Assembly: GCF_905475345.1 (NCBI RefSeq)
Contig: NC_066605.1
Coordinates: 3,907,547 to 3,971,546 of the forward strand
Direction of reading: 5' to 3'
Length of the DNA stretch: 64,000 bases
Source of the DNA: Vespula vulgaris
Lineage: Eukaryota; Arthropoda; Insecta; Hymenoptera; Vespidae
Below are positions 47,231 through 60,551 of this stretch, piece after piece. The notes under the pieces were generated by a model. It ran no database searches, was not told the origin of the DNA, and saw only the letters and a list, made by a program, of their open reading frames with translations. Numbering within the stretch: position 1 is the stretch's first letter; each line of letters opens with the position of its first letter. Both the position numbers and the translations under genes were made by a program.

Positions 47231-47281
<51 letters not shown>

Positions 47282-47300
47282 ACTTTATCATCATACTCCA
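47071..47300. other. G+C-richer patch next to a (TC)n run
   Basis: 47071-47150 is one of the few patches with several CpG dinucleotides, and the TC run follows at 47233-47281. On the minus strand an ATG (MSAAVACIRRRN) opens only 16 codons. This could be a promoter or first-exon area, but no gene is attached to it. Confidence 0.25.
47233..47281. repeat. (TC)n microsatellite
   Basis: More than 20 TC units with one G interruption. It produces the Ser-Leu repeat frames seen in translation. Confidence 0.9.
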
Positions 47301-48554
47301 TCTGGTACAATCCCTCTCATCTTCATGGTTCCATAGTTCATAGTTTCCACTTTTTCTATTTTCTATTTTCTTGACTTTTTCGACAATTAGGATTCAATTA
47401 GTAGTTTATGCGTTTTCTATATTGAATACGTTGCTTCCATTAGCTTTTATTAATTTTCTTATTTTACCTAATTCCGTTTTTTTCATTTTAAAAGCATAGA
47501 TATATTTTGATTAAAAAAAGGCCATATATTTTACTTAAAAATTAAAAACTAAATATTTTTATTATACATTTAGTTTATGTAAATTTGAAATAAATTAATT
47601 TTTATTATTTTATGCATTTGATTAAATTTAAACGACATCTTTCGTTTCGTTTCATTTCTTCACTACCATTCAAAAAGCAATATTATTTAACTTCTTCCTC
47701 CACTTTTAGGAAAGATTGCGATGCACATATAGAATTTCTAAAAAGAGTTTGCTGATGTTTTAATCTTTTCCTGATCTCAGTTTTTACTCAAATGCTTCAG
47801 ATTATAACACACGGCGCTTATCTAACATTAAATTAAAAGTGCATCAAACTCAAAGAATTCATTTTGAACGAAAGAAGCAATAATAAACAACAAAATCATA
47901 TATTACAATGTACCAATTTTGACTTATAGTAAACCGGCATGTTAATTTATTCGATATTTGAGATACAGTTATGTATTTTACATATTGTGAATATGTACAA
48001 GAACTGTTAAATAATTAATAAGGATATGACAAAGTCTGATTCCTTCGTATAAGTGATTCAAATATGTGTGTCTTGAAAAAACACAAATTATTTTAAGAAC
48101 TAGTTGCGTGTACAATCGCCGATTACTTATGTTAATTTGCTTATGATCTTACTAGATATCGTAAATCTAATAGTGATTAGTGATTATATTAATTTATCAT
48201 TAAAAGAAATGGATTTTTGAATTGAATTGATTTAGAAGATAATCATGAATATCTGCATTTTTTACACTTTTATAATAAAAATGTGCGTCCATGTTAATAT
48301 TTCTTTACTGGCGTTTGTTGGTGCATCTTATATACTTTCATATATCAAAAATATACATTATCTTTGTCGTAAGAAAATGTAAGTATTATTGTTTTGTTCA
48401 CACAGAGAGAAGAAATGAGTTTTCTAAGTTTTAGGAGAGAGGGATTAGTAACATAAGAATAACTTTACAATTACGTCTCTTGAAAGCATTTTAGTTTCTA
48501 CACCAATGACACTTATTTAATCCCTCAAAAACACAGAGAAAAGAAAATGATGCT
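47301..48554. other. Intergenic DNA
   Basis: Nothing recognised. Confidence 0.4.
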
Positions 48555-49150
48555 TGATACTACGCATAATTCAAGATTGGTCAGTTTTTGGTCAGGCCTT
48601 GAATCCTTCACCAGGAATTGGTCTTAAGGAACCAAAATTGGAAGACTTGCCGACGGACAAGGAGACAGATATCTATAAAATGAAATAGGAAGATTCTTGA
48701 TAATCAATAGGCCAATAGACATTAAAACAGTGATTCAAAGTTGCTTATGTTTCCTATAAGTGGAGTACCAAGATGGAGTAACCAAACTTTTTCTCTTTAT
48801 GTTCAGGCGTTGTAAAAGTACATGTCGCTCTACTGATTGATGATTCACCGATTTTTAGATAAAGTCTTATAAAATCATTATGTTCTTGATCAAATTCCGA
48901 ATACATATTCATTATTGGTCTTACAAAATGTTGAATACGTATTATTATAATATTTAATTACTGATTTTATAGAATACAGAATACCGAATTATTTCTTCGT
49001 TAGTGACTTCACAGATTTCAGAATACGGACCTGTTACTTAATTGCCGGTTTCACCGAATACAGAATACAGATTTAAAACTAATTACAGACATACTAGCTA
49101 ATTAGTGACCGATTTTATAGAAAGACAAGAACTGATTGTCTTTGCAGTTT
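48555..49150 (+). repeat. Copia-type LTR, copy B (solo or truncated)
   Basis: Colinear with the LTR at 3704-4225 over about 550 bases. It contains 'ggtcagtttttggtcaggcc' and ends with 'agctaattagtgaccgattt' plus a fading tail. No clear pol remnant follows, so it is a solo LTR or the end of a truncated element. A short downstream frame may be gag. Confidence 0.65.
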
Positions 49151-49190
49151 CGACTAAGACTAACTTTTGCTAATTTCCCCCCTTTTCAGA

Positions 49191-49263
49191 TGCATTTAGC
49201 TGACCACCTAACCAAATTTGACAATGGACAACGAGATCGAGTGGCACATCATTTGAAAGGTAG
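49191..49263 (+). pseudogene. Possible copia gag scrap
   Basis: The frame reads MHLADHLTKFDNGQRDRVAH, resembling the gag pattern '..l..H...Fd.....' of copia elements. It lies just downstream of the LTR on the same strand, which fits. At 24 residues it is too short to be sure. Confidence 0.3.
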
Positions 49264-50047
49264 TCAGTATTACAGACAAATATTATAGACTGATATAATC
49301 TGACAATATTCTTTGACTATGCTCTATTGAAGTTCTTCTAATAAAATTTGGGTTTCAATATTCCTAATTATAAGTATTCGCATAGAAACGAAAAATCAAA
49401 GAGCATGAATTATCAGGGAAATTCTGATTTAAAAATCACCGTATTGGAGTTGCATAGTGTGAAGAGCTCCATTACATTTCTTCCAACATATTCAAATCAT
49501 TTTTAATTAATTACACGATAAATCTATCTCGTGACTGACCCTACGGTCAAAGTATTTAATAAAATGAAAGCACCAATAATTTTATTACCGACGATACTAG
49601 TCCACATATTCACCGAAATGCACTAGTTTTACTGGTGAATACTGTTTGACGTAAAACTGAGCAAAGACTTTATTGCTCCACGGAAGTTGGCGATATACAT
49701 TTTGAATATCTATTAGAGATCGCTTTCAACCTGAAATTCCGAAATGTATTATTGACTTGGTAATTATTGACTCCAAATTAAAAAAGAAAAAAAAAAAGCG
49801 GGAAAATATTAGCTCCATTGAATTAAAATACTTTCAAATGATATGCTATTTGATCTCTGTTGCCATTTAAAATTTTTCAAGGGGTTGTCATTTCTCCTAG
49901 ATGATTACACTAGTAAAGCGAATATATGAAAAGGGCCTGTTCCCCTCAAAAACAAAATTGATCTATCTCGGTATTTTTCTCCAAAAATCACTAGATTTCT
50001 AATAATAATCATGGTGGACGTTTTTCGTTGGAAGACACTGTATATTA

Positions 50048-50080
<33 letters not shown>

Positions 50081-53000
50081 ACATACATTGTGTTTCTTAC
50101 ATGATGTTTTATCGAAGAGTTAATTATGGTTAATTTTATATGAAAATTTGATGCTAATAAACAAACAATACACATTTATAAATCACAATTAAACAACAAT
50201 TATAAACGGTTATATATTATTAAAAAAAAATTACATATAAAATATTCTCATTCAGAATTTTTTGCGAATATATAAATATTGCGAATATATTGGAAAATGA
50301 GGTAACTGATAAATGAAATAAATTAGATAACGATATGAATAACCTTTTTTGTATATACAATATATATATGTTTTAATTAACAAAATTGTTTCTTATGAAT
50401 CTTCGATTACCAATTTTCACTCTCGGTACCATCCCGTCTGATGTAATACAATACAACGGCAATGGTCATTCATGTAGTCGTCATTAAAAAATAATATTTT
50501 GTCGATTTGGTATATTTTATAAAATTGAATTACTTCTGCAGGAAAAACCGTAATCCTCAATGATAAAAAAATTATTTTCGATTTCTACAAGCTATCATGT
50601 TAACGATTGTCTGTTTATCCTGCTGATCCTTATTTTCGTGAGTATCATTATGAATAAATATTCTTGCTAAAATTTCAAATAATTTTTATAACAAATCAAA
50701 TTGACAAATGTCAAGGAACGGTTAAGAAGATAAATAAAAAAAAAGGAATAATTGGATCGTAAATTTCGGGCGGCAAAATTCTGAGATGTTCCAGGAATCG
50801 TCTGTTTCATTGTAACGATTTCATTGCTTCGGTTACAGCAAGTGTTCGTAATAAAAAATAATTTTATCAAGATTAATAATAAATATTTGAAAATTACTAA
50901 AAGATCACAAAATCAAATTTGATTTTTCGACAGAATGACATTTGAGTTTCTCTTACATCCTAAAAGAACAAAATTGTTTTACGTATTACTTACGGTTTTA
51001 ATTAAATTAATTATTTTTTTTTATAAATAAATATACATTTATCACTAAATTGTATCACTAAAATAAATGTTTCTAAAACATATAAGAAAACATATACATT
51101 ACTATGAAATATTGTTTATGTAAATTTGAGCTTATAATTGCAAATTTCTAAGGCATTTTAATTTATTGTTTCATTGGCACCTAGGTCTTTTAAGGAACGT
51201 TGTTTGATTTCGTTTTTTACAAAATAGTGCATTTTTTTGAGAACATTATAGAAGTTTTGTGTATGTCTGTATGTATAGCCATCTATCATATGTATATATA
51301 TGTAAATATGGACGTATATATAAGTATATGCAGAGTGTTTGCCCACTTTACTGATGAACAGTGTGTTTCTTTGAAATAAAGTTCAGTGTTTTTCTTTGAA
51401 ATAAAGTTCAGATAAACATATGATCCATCTGTGCAGATGTTTGGTGTCTACTTTCTGCCCCATTGTGTATTGTTTATTAATGAAACTGGATTATTGATTC
51501 GAGATCGGGATTGTAACATTCATTAGGGGAGGCCGAAATTGGCTACCTGCAAGGGATAGATTGACCAATTGTCAATAACTTTACACTGACGCTTGCACTG
51601 TTCCGAAAAATTTTACCGTAGACTCAAGTCATCGTTATCGTGTTACTTAATCATTTTCAATACTGTGATCACATGATGTCACTGAGTTACCAGAGCTTGT
51701 CAAAAAATTGTTTAATAGTTCTTAAAGAAATTTTTGTTTTTTCATATCCACAGTGGCGGATAAAAGTTTAAGATTACTATCATTTGGATAGATAATTGTA
51801 CTATATTCCAGATACTAAATAATCAACAGTTCGTAATTGTTCTTATAATTTACACATACACTCATACTCTATCTACGAATGATATAGATTATCATTCTTG
51901 CCCATTAATATCATTCACTTACTCTTGTCAACACTTTGGAAAACTGAAAATTGTTCATAAACTCCATAAACTCCATAAAATTGCATAAAATAATGAATTA
52001 CAGTTTTACTCATGCATAGCAGAAAATTAATTTCTGAAAAATATGTTTGTTAATTTTCGTACTAGTAAAGATGAACGGACTAATTATCCAAAATAGTAAT
52101 TTACCAAAACATTGATTTCGTTAACTTTCGAATCATCAGTGACGAATAAATTGATCATTAATATTCGAAATAATAAATAATTTATATGTACATTACGAAA
52201 TAATAAAAATGAATATTTATTATTCGGATCACATATTGTATTTGTAAAAATTATTAATAAAAATTATATTAATTGTACCGCGGCATATTTTTTTACTATT
52301 TTTTTTTCGTTATTAAAAAAAATATATATATTTTTATTTACCTTAAGAATATATTCATTATCTACCATTTTATATATTTGTATCTTTATTAATTTGTAAC
52401 TTTTTTCGAATTATCTTGGCTTTAAATGAACATAAAGCTTTCAACTTGTTAGGATAGTTCACAAATAAAATTTCGATTTTTGGATATCTTCAAGATAATT
52501 AAAAATAAGTGTAATTTTTCATGACGATTTTTTGGGACAATCAGATTATCTTTCCTCCCCTCCTAAAATTTCAAAGTAGTATCGGTACGATCATTACCAC
52601 AGACGTCACTTTCGTCATTTATCTCTCAATTATATATGGAAGAAACGACGTTTGTGTCCTTTCTGCTTCCTTCCATTTTATTCGTCCAAGACTGTTTGTT
52701 TATGATAGGTAGTTAACAACGTAAACTGCCTACAAAAAGGGTTGAAATCCGAAGGTCTGTTTAAATGTTTCATATGGCAAAAAAAAAGGAAAGAAAAATT
52801 ATATAACAGTTTTCGAATTCGTTTCAATATGTCACATATGATGACAAAAAAGAGGGATGAATTGTAAATGAACGAACGAAGTTGACTCAGTAATGATCAA
52901 ATACACTATACGGAGGGTTTTTGTATAAATCATTTCTATCTACTCTTCTATCTTAGTGGGGTACACTTTCCTGTCTTTTTGAATTCTATATTCATTCATA

Positions 53001-54689
53001 GTTTCTAGGTATTATCTTTGTGAATATTACTTCTCATGAAGAAAAGAAAAAAAAAACAATTTTTAGCAAATTTTTACTGCAGAATAAAGAAAAAAAAAAT
53101 ACAAAAAGAAAACCAATAATGTTTAAAAATAACAGAAATAGTTACTAAATTCGATTATAAGAGTATTTTCATATAAGAAAAATTCTTATTATTTATTATT
53201 TATATATGACGAGGTTTTTCGATTTATCATAGTGAACTGTTTATTTAAACCAGTCTCTTTAAAACTTTGAAGATACGCAATCTGAAATGTTCCAAACAGG
53301 AGATAATTTTTTTCAAATATTGCTAAATCGTTTATTAAGACAATAACAATATTTACGTGTGTTTGTGTTGATGTGTACTCATAAATTAATAAACCCTTTA
53401 TAACCTTTCAATTTCGTATGAAACGAGCAGATGGTACACTACCCAGCACGATAATTATTTCATAATTGGCTCATTCTATGTACTATCAATACCGATTCTT
53501 CTCTTTTAGCCGATGATGAGTGAACAAAATTTTTCTTCTTTATCAAACTTTCTTCCTGTCCTTCCTGAATTTTTTCTATACTTCTTCCATCTGCAAATTA
53601 TTTATTTTTCATAAAAAAAAATATATATATACATATAATTATACATATATGTATAATTATACTTATTATGACGAATATATATATATATGTATATATGTTA
53701 TTTTCGTATATATATGAATATATGTAATAATAAAAATATTATTAAAAAAAAGTTAAATATATATAATTATATATTAATGATTAATATTATAAATATATTC
53801 ATATTTAAATATTATAAATTAAACAATTAAATGATAATATCGAAAATTAAATATTTATATATATATCTATCATATTTATATGTATATAAATTCAAAAATA
53901 TATATACCCTTGGAATGCAGTAACGCATGAAGAAGATTTGGCAATGATTAGTCGATTTTGTTCTTAATAGTGACAATCAATATTAACAAAATCGGATGAA
54001 AACGAATAATTATTATCATTAACAATGACAAACTCGACACTAAAGTTTCCAAAAGATTCTTAACCATTACATGAAGGTTGCCTCTTACATAGTACAAATC
54101 GATGCACATATGCCCATGTAATTTGTATGGAAAAAGTAACAGTATTTATTACAAATTTAACTTAACTTTTTCTCAATGGCCAGAGACCACCGATCGTAAA
54201 GTATTTCTCGTGAAGAAAAAAACATCTACAATTTCGATCAATTTAATCCAAAAAAATTAATAAAGAAGAAAAGAATTAGAAGAAGTTTTTAATTTTTCTT
54301 TGAGTAGATAAGAAAAAAAGAAAAAAAATGATCTCTGACGAATATCTTTATATAGTTTTAATAATATATTTTAATAAAGAAGATTTTACGAGGCAATTCT
54401 TCACATTTTTATTATTATTATAAGAGTAATGATTATTGTTATTGTACTTATTTATTATTTTTGATTATATTAATGCAAAAAGAAAAAAAATAAGATAAAA
54501 ATAAATTTCTTATTAAAAAAAAGGAAAGAAAAAAAATAATTAAACGATCACCAATATTTTTCTTTAACTTTTCTTTTGTTTATAATTTATTCTATTCTTT
54601 TAAATTTCTGTTCGAAACAATGATAGCTCTGTTCACTTTCTTTCTGATGAACCGTCTTCGAACGAAACCACGTACGAACTAATGTTTCA
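49264..54689. other. Unassigned A+T-rich DNA with simple repeats
   Basis: No gene or named transposon. It holds a CA run at 50050-50079, a perfect 26-bp palindrome at 53635-53660 and long AT-rich stretches at 53610-53900. Minus-strand frames at 50667-50870 and 51158-51346 have no motif. A slightly G+C-richer patch at 51500-51720 is unassigned. Confidence 0.4.
50050..50079. repeat. (AC)n microsatellite
   Basis: About 14 CA units. Confidence 0.9.

Positions 54690-54740
<51 letters not shown>
54690..54740. repeat. (TC)n microsatellite
   Basis: About 24 TC units, ending in 'tgtct' as does the run at 47.2 kb. Confidence 0.9.
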
Positions 54741-54741
<1 letters not shown>

Positions 54742-55357
54742 ACCTTATTTTCTCTCTCACTTATTCCGAAGGAACCAAAAATTCGTGACATCGATATTTC
54801 GATAATTAATGAATTGAATGTAGAAATTCAATTCTTTTCGTTTAAGTAGATTTTTATTCTAAATGTTCCGTCCTCTTCACCACTACACCGTTCTTTCTTC
54901 TTCTTTATATTTCACTCGCGAAATGTAGCTTCAAGTTTATCGAGTCAAAAGAATGAGAAATTAAATTTTCATTTCCTTCTGTTTTTTTTTTATTTTTTCT
55001 ATTTTCCATTTTTTTACATGCTGTATGCTACGTGAATTTAATTTTTTGTTCCTTTCTTTTTTTTATCGAATATTTCTTTCCATCCTTTTCGATTTATACG
55101 ACAACAAAATAAGAGAAAGAGTAATATAAAAAAAGAAGAAAAAAAATTAAATTATAGTGATTATTCGATCTTTTCTTTTCCTTTTCTTTTTAACTTTTAA
55201 TGTTCTTCTCAAATGCGCTTTTTTTCTGCGTTGAATTTTTATTTTGTATTTTTTTCTAATTTTCGTATAATTATTGCTTTTCTTTGGTTTTCTTTCAATT
55301 CTTTTTCACTGCCACGCTCAGTTTGTTTTTCATCATTCACATGAATATCGCTACACA
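54741..55357. other. T-rich intergenic DNA
   Basis: The plus strand is strongly T-rich with many T-runs. No gene was seen. Confidence 0.4.
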
Positions 55358-56075
55358 CTGCTTATAGAATATCAATCTTTTTAATCAGAAAAATCTATAA
55401 TTTTTTCAAAAATTGAATTAAAAAATGAATATTTTAAAAATTCAAATTCATTGACATGAACGATTGGAAACATATTTCTTTATTTGTGCCAAACAATTGT
55501 CTATCCAAAACTTATTAAAATGATTAAGTGACTTGCCATAACTTCTTGGTGTGAGCATCGTGAAACGCATTTCTTTGCATTTGGTAACGTTTAGAAAACT
55601 GAACGTCAGCTATTTAAACACGCAAATAAGCAGGCAATCGCTACTTCACGGAAACGAAACAGATACTATTGAAACGTGTATGTGAAAATCAGTAATGGGG
55701 AAATGAGCTTCTCCTTTGCTCCATATTTTGAGAGGTGCCACAATATTAAATCTTTTTTTTTTGCGAGAAATGTCGAAAATAGCATTTATGCCATGAAGCA
55801 GAACAGGCATAATTCTTGAGCGATTTTAATGAACAAGGTCTCTTTTTAATGTCGAAGGTTTAATCTATTGATCCTCTTTTTGAACTTTCGAAAAAACTTT
55901 AAATTTGTGAATGAACTATTTTTGGAAAACTATTATTCTTTAACACGATTTTTTTCTAAGAAAATAAAGTTTTTTCCAAAATTCAAGAAATAGGAACGAT
56001 AGATTAAACATTTTTCTTTAAAATGAGACTTCTTTCATTAAAATCGGTCAAGATTTTACGCTTTTTCTCATTGTT
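55358..56075 (+). repeat. R2 repeat copy B, uninterrupted, ending in a hairpin
   Basis: Matches the two halves of R2 at 9148-9281 and 13502-14000 and so shows the state before the LINE inserted. Its right end is a large inverted repeat: 55807-55906 against 55963-56061, about 100 bases each with mismatches, around a 56-base spacer. No intact open frame was found on either strand. The family is unknown; it may be a foldback element or part of a larger transposon. Confidence 0.75.
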
Positions 56076-56439
56076 AGTATAAACATTATATAAACACATT
56101 ATAAAACTAAGGGTGATGAACAGTCTTAATTTAATCTCCTCTTATGATATGTTGTATTATTCACAGTGATAAAATGATGCACTGAAGGATGTATTCTGTA
56201 ATATATGTTTTAAACATTTATTAGTAATCATAATTATCAATTATTTTCGATGGGATAAGAGGGCTAAAATATGAGGTCAGATTTTTCGGGACATCCAGTT
56301 AATATAATTTATGAATATTATAAATTTAATTTATAATATTAATTTGCATATATATAAAAAAATGTAATAAGAAACTAATAATAAATAGAAATAATCAAAA
56401 ATATATGTAAATATAATTATATAATATAAATATAATAAA

Positions 56440-56495
<56 letters not shown>

Positions 56496-56892
56496 ATACA
56501 CACACATACATAATATACATAATACGTACATAATATTAATATAAATTAAAATATTAATTATTAAAAATAATAAAAGAAAATAAAAAAATATTAACAATAC
56601 GTATTATATATAATAATATAATAATATATAAATAAATTTAATATTATAATTATATATATATTTATATAATTTTAAAATGTAATAAATAATATATATTTAT
56701 ATATAATTAAAATATAATAAATAATAAAGAAAAATAAAAAGTATATACAAATAGAAATAAATGTAAATGAATTATTAAAAGAAAATAATTAATATTTGAT
56801 ATGTTTTTCTTTATTTGAAAATATGTAAAAGGATATCATTGTATTTACAACATAAAATGACCTGATGCTTGCAAACAAAATAGTTTACATAC
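56076..56892. other. A+T-rich DNA with microsatellites
   Basis: Contains a (TA)n run at 56443-56486 followed by 'cacacata' simple sequence, then about 250 bases of near-pure A/T. The OR exon expected downstream of 56893 was not found here. Confidence 0.5.
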
Positions 56893-57231
56893 TTCATTAA
56901 TAAGACACCTTCCAATGTAGCAATAAGGCAATGGCGTATTTAGAACACAATCTCTGGTTATGTCAAAAGCGATTAACTTTGCTTTCTGTTGTATTGGCAT
57001 ATTCTAAAAATAATCGTAATTTAATTAATCTTTTCCTAAAAAACATCTTTTAGAAAATCTTTTAGAAAAATCCGACAAAAGAATATAAAAATTTGTATGG
57101 TATACTTACAATAAGATCGTCGTAATCGATAAAACAAAGATGAATGGTACTTCCCAATAGTTGTTGTAAGATTAGTATGTTGAAGTCACATGTTGTACAG
57201 ATAAAGTATGTTGTACACATAAAAATTCAGC
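56893..57231 (-). CDS. Odorant receptor, two internal exons (partial, possibly dead)
   Basis: Insect ORs are seven-helix odorant-gated channels that work with Orco in olfactory neuron membranes. Exon 57110-57231 has an acceptor-like 'cacattag' and donor 'gtaagt'. It ends LQQLLGSTIHLCFIDYDDLI, the helix before the C-terminal exons. Exon 56893-57003 follows after a 106-bp intron (acceptor 'tatttttag', donor 'gtatgt'). It is exactly 37 codons, like its counterpart at 63564-63674, and ends LPYCYIGRCLINE. The Gly-Glu of the usual YCY.GE box is Gly-Arg, and the preceding helix is less hydrophobic than in the neighbour. The two downstream exons are not found; R2 and AT repeats occupy that place. Both exons are stop-free, so recent loss or a rearranged gene are both possible. 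Confidence 0.65.
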
Positions 57232-57435
57232 TAATGTGAAATGTTCTACATATATATATTCATATATATATATTCACATATAATATATATACATGTACAA
57301 ATATATATATATATACATGTACAAATACACATTGTATTATAAATCTTATGATAATATCAATATTATATAATATTATCGACATTAATGTTATAATTAAAAT
57401 TATTGTACTATTATTATTATTTCATTAAATGCATT

Positions 57436-57437
<2 letters not shown>

Positions 57438-57484
<47 letters not shown>
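57438..57484. repeat. (AT)n microsatellite
   Basis: About 23 AT units. Confidence 0.9.
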
Positions 57485-57488
<4 letters not shown>

Positions 57489-57619
57489 TGATAGTTTTAT
57501 TTAATGCATTTTATTATTTCTTTTTATATATTGTTATTGTTATTATTAATATCATGATCATCATTAGCATCATCGTTATCATTATTATTACCAATATTAT
57601 TATTATTTAGTTGTTTTTA

Positions 57620-57623
57620 TTTC

Positions 57624-57671
<48 letters not shown>
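57620..57671. repeat. (ATT)n microsatellite
   Basis: About 17 ATT units; looser TTA/ATC repeats lead into it from 57530. Confidence 0.9.
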
Positions 57672-57673
<2 letters not shown>

Positions 57674-58189
57674 GTATTAGACGTATGTGTCTCAAAAATA
57701 ATTTCTTTATTCAACATTTACAATTCTTTGGATTGTCCAAAACGTGTTTTATTTTGCAGAAAAGTACAGAGAAAAAACTGCTGATCTGAGATATCAAACT
57801 GATAAATAGACAATCTGTTTCAACATAACCGAAGATGATAATTACTATTAATAAATATTAATACAAACAAAAACAGAGGTAGATCAGCGAAGAACTTTTG
57901 TATGGCTATCTGTACTCGTAAGATGAATTTGCTACGACTGTAAGTAACAAAACGATTATAAGACAAAGATTTTATTTTATTAGAAATTTTTTCTTTTTCT
58001 TTACTAAACGATAACTATAAAAACAATTTCCTTTTTCATTATTAACTGACAAGAAGAGATATCAGTTTTTGATTTTCTTCGATATAATAATATCATAACT
58101 TTTTACAATATTATTTATATTATATCTATGTATCTGTGTATGTGTGTGTATTATAAGAAATATTCTTTATGAAATAAGAGTGTTTGATA

Positions 58190-58405
58190 TTATCCAACAA
58201 CAACAACAACAAGAAAAATGAACAAAATATATATTTCAAATTTTAAAAAGGCGATCTTTTCCTTATTAGTTTTGTATTTTGCTGGAATCAGATCGACTTT
58301 GATGTCGTTTACAAATTTGGCCAATGAATTATTTTTCATTCAACATATGGATATTTTCAATTATGTTCTAAAATTAAATATGTTTTTTTCTATACAATCG
58401 ACATT
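58190..58405 (-). other. Possible upstream OR exon, decayed
   Basis: On the minus strand, after an acceptor-like 'ttaattttag', the sequence reads NIIENIHMLNEK and then, one base out of frame, NSLAKFVNDIKVDLIPAKYK. The latter resembles the cytoplasmic stretch before helix 3 in insect ORs. It lies about 1 kb upstream of the OR exons at 57 kb and on the same strand. The frameshift would make it a pseudogene. The call is weak. Confidence 0.25.
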
Positions 58406-60551
58406 TTCATGGAATTAATAATGTACTCTAAGTCCGATATATTATCGATAACCGAAATGTTATCCATTATATAATATACAGTAAAGTAAACGGAAAAAAG
58501 TGAAAACCAGGTCGTAAACCCTTCTCAAATTCCCGCACAATTGAACTTACGTTTGTTCAAATCTATCATCTTCTTAGTACCACGAAGGTCAAGCGCCTAA
58601 AACGATGATTGTTTATTTCTTTTATTCTTTTTCGTTTCTTTTACACCCTTTATTTCTCTCTTATTTCTTTTTATTTTTTTGTTTCTCGTTTATTTTTTTT
58701 TTTTAAATCAAATAGTTAATTAACTCGTTCAACATTCTTGAGATTTATTGATCATGAATTTCTGTTGCATATTTTTTGATTTACTTTTATTTTTCATTAT
58801 GATTTATTTTTTAATTTTGTAAAAATGCGGTGGATTTTATTTATATTCTATTGGTTCATTTTTCTTCTTAATTTTTGTAAGTTTTATTTTATTATTTTTA
58901 TATTATTAAAAGAAATTTCATTCTAAATTAATTAATAATTCAGATTAAATAAAATATTTAAAATAAATAATTAATAAGATTTACATCTAAATTAATTATT
59001 GAAATTTATGCAATAAAATAAACTAAGCTTTTTAATTTTTTTTATTTAGATCTGTTTCTATCAAAGTTATTGAATATTTTACTTCGTATTTCTTTTTTCT
59101 TTTTTTTTATTATTTGATTTTTTTTCTTTTTTTTCTTTTTTTTTCCTAATATTTTTTTTCTTAATTTTGTAGGAACCTGTTGGACATTTATATTCATTTA
59201 TTTTTAATTGTCGTCCATTATATTTTTCATTGTCTTCATATATATATTTATTAATTAATTATATTTTTATTAGAAATTTTTCTTTTATCTTTTTTTAGTT
59301 TAATTTTTTTTTTAGTTTTTTTTTTAGTACAAATTTATTTGACATTGTTTGTAGAATCATGTTGCATATATTTACTATTTTAATTTTTTGTTAATTCTAT
59401 TAAAAACGTTTAAAAATTGAAATTTATGCAATACGATGAAATAAGTTAATTGTTTTTTCTCTTTTTTTATAAATGTTTCTTCTGCCTTTATCGTATCTAT
59501 TAATTAATTGAACTTTTAAAGGAAAAAGATGAAATCAAATTTTTGTTATTTGATATAATAATATAAGAATTTTTTACATTATTTCTAGTATTATATAAGA
59601 ATTAATGAAAAGAATAAAAATATTTAATACTGTCCTATAAAAAATATTGTAAAAAAGATTACATGTATAGATGAGAGATATTATTAATAAAAATCATAAT
59701 TCATCTTTCATATAATTTTTACAAAAATTATCACAAAAAGAAGAAATAGAAAGTTTTAAATATATATTTCAAAGTAAATGAAAAAAGGATGGAAGACAAA
59801 AAAACTTCATTTAATACAGTTCATTTAATAAAAAATTTTCTTAATTTATTAATTTACTTTTCTTTATTATAACAAAAAAAAACAAAAGAAATTTCTAATA
59901 TATTTTTCAGAATACGTGTGTATTCTGATTCATAATTTAATCAATCTTTTCTTTTCGAATTAATTGTATTTTTTTTTTCATTCATTCATTAATTAACTTT
60001 TGTTATTGAATGCACAAAACAACAATGTATCAATCGAATTCAAATTCGATAATAAATTCGAAAGTGAGAGATCGTGTAGCGTGACATTAGTAGGAAAGTG
60101 GGGGTAAAAACAGGAACAAAATAGAGTTTGAGGGGTTCGTGAGAGGTGGATAACAGCTTAGATTTGCGGATTCTTTTTTTATTTTCGATACTTTCCGAAA
60201 TTTCTTCTTAATTCTTCAGTGCATCTTTAATTCTTCATACTTTCGTTTCGTTCTTCTTTTCTTTTTTTTTGTGTTTTTTTGAACTTTAATTATATTACCT
60301 ACTTTCTTATGTCTAACTTCACTCTGTATTTTCTCTGTTGTTTTTTCTTTTTGTTCCAGGGATGTAACTCTGTCAATTTTTTTCTTCGTATTTCATACAT
60401 TTGAACGAATTCATGGGAAGATATATTTTGTTTTCTCTTCTCTTTTTTGTAATAGGTGTAACGTTTTTCCTGTAATGTTCATAGAACGAAGAAACGTGTT
60501 TTTAATGTAAGAACTTAATAATCGTTCGAAACGGCAAATATATTGTAAAGA
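58406..60551. other. T-rich intergenic DNA
   Basis: Long T-runs on the plus strand, few CpG, no gene. A 48-base minus-strand interval near 58560-58607 (ALDLRGTKKMIDLNK) sits between 'cgttttag' and 'gtaagttc' and could be a small exon, but nothing else supports it. Confidence 0.4.

Noticed and set aside
47139..47374. Two overlapping Ser/Leu-rich ORFs
   Set aside because: They are translations of the (TC)n microsatellite.
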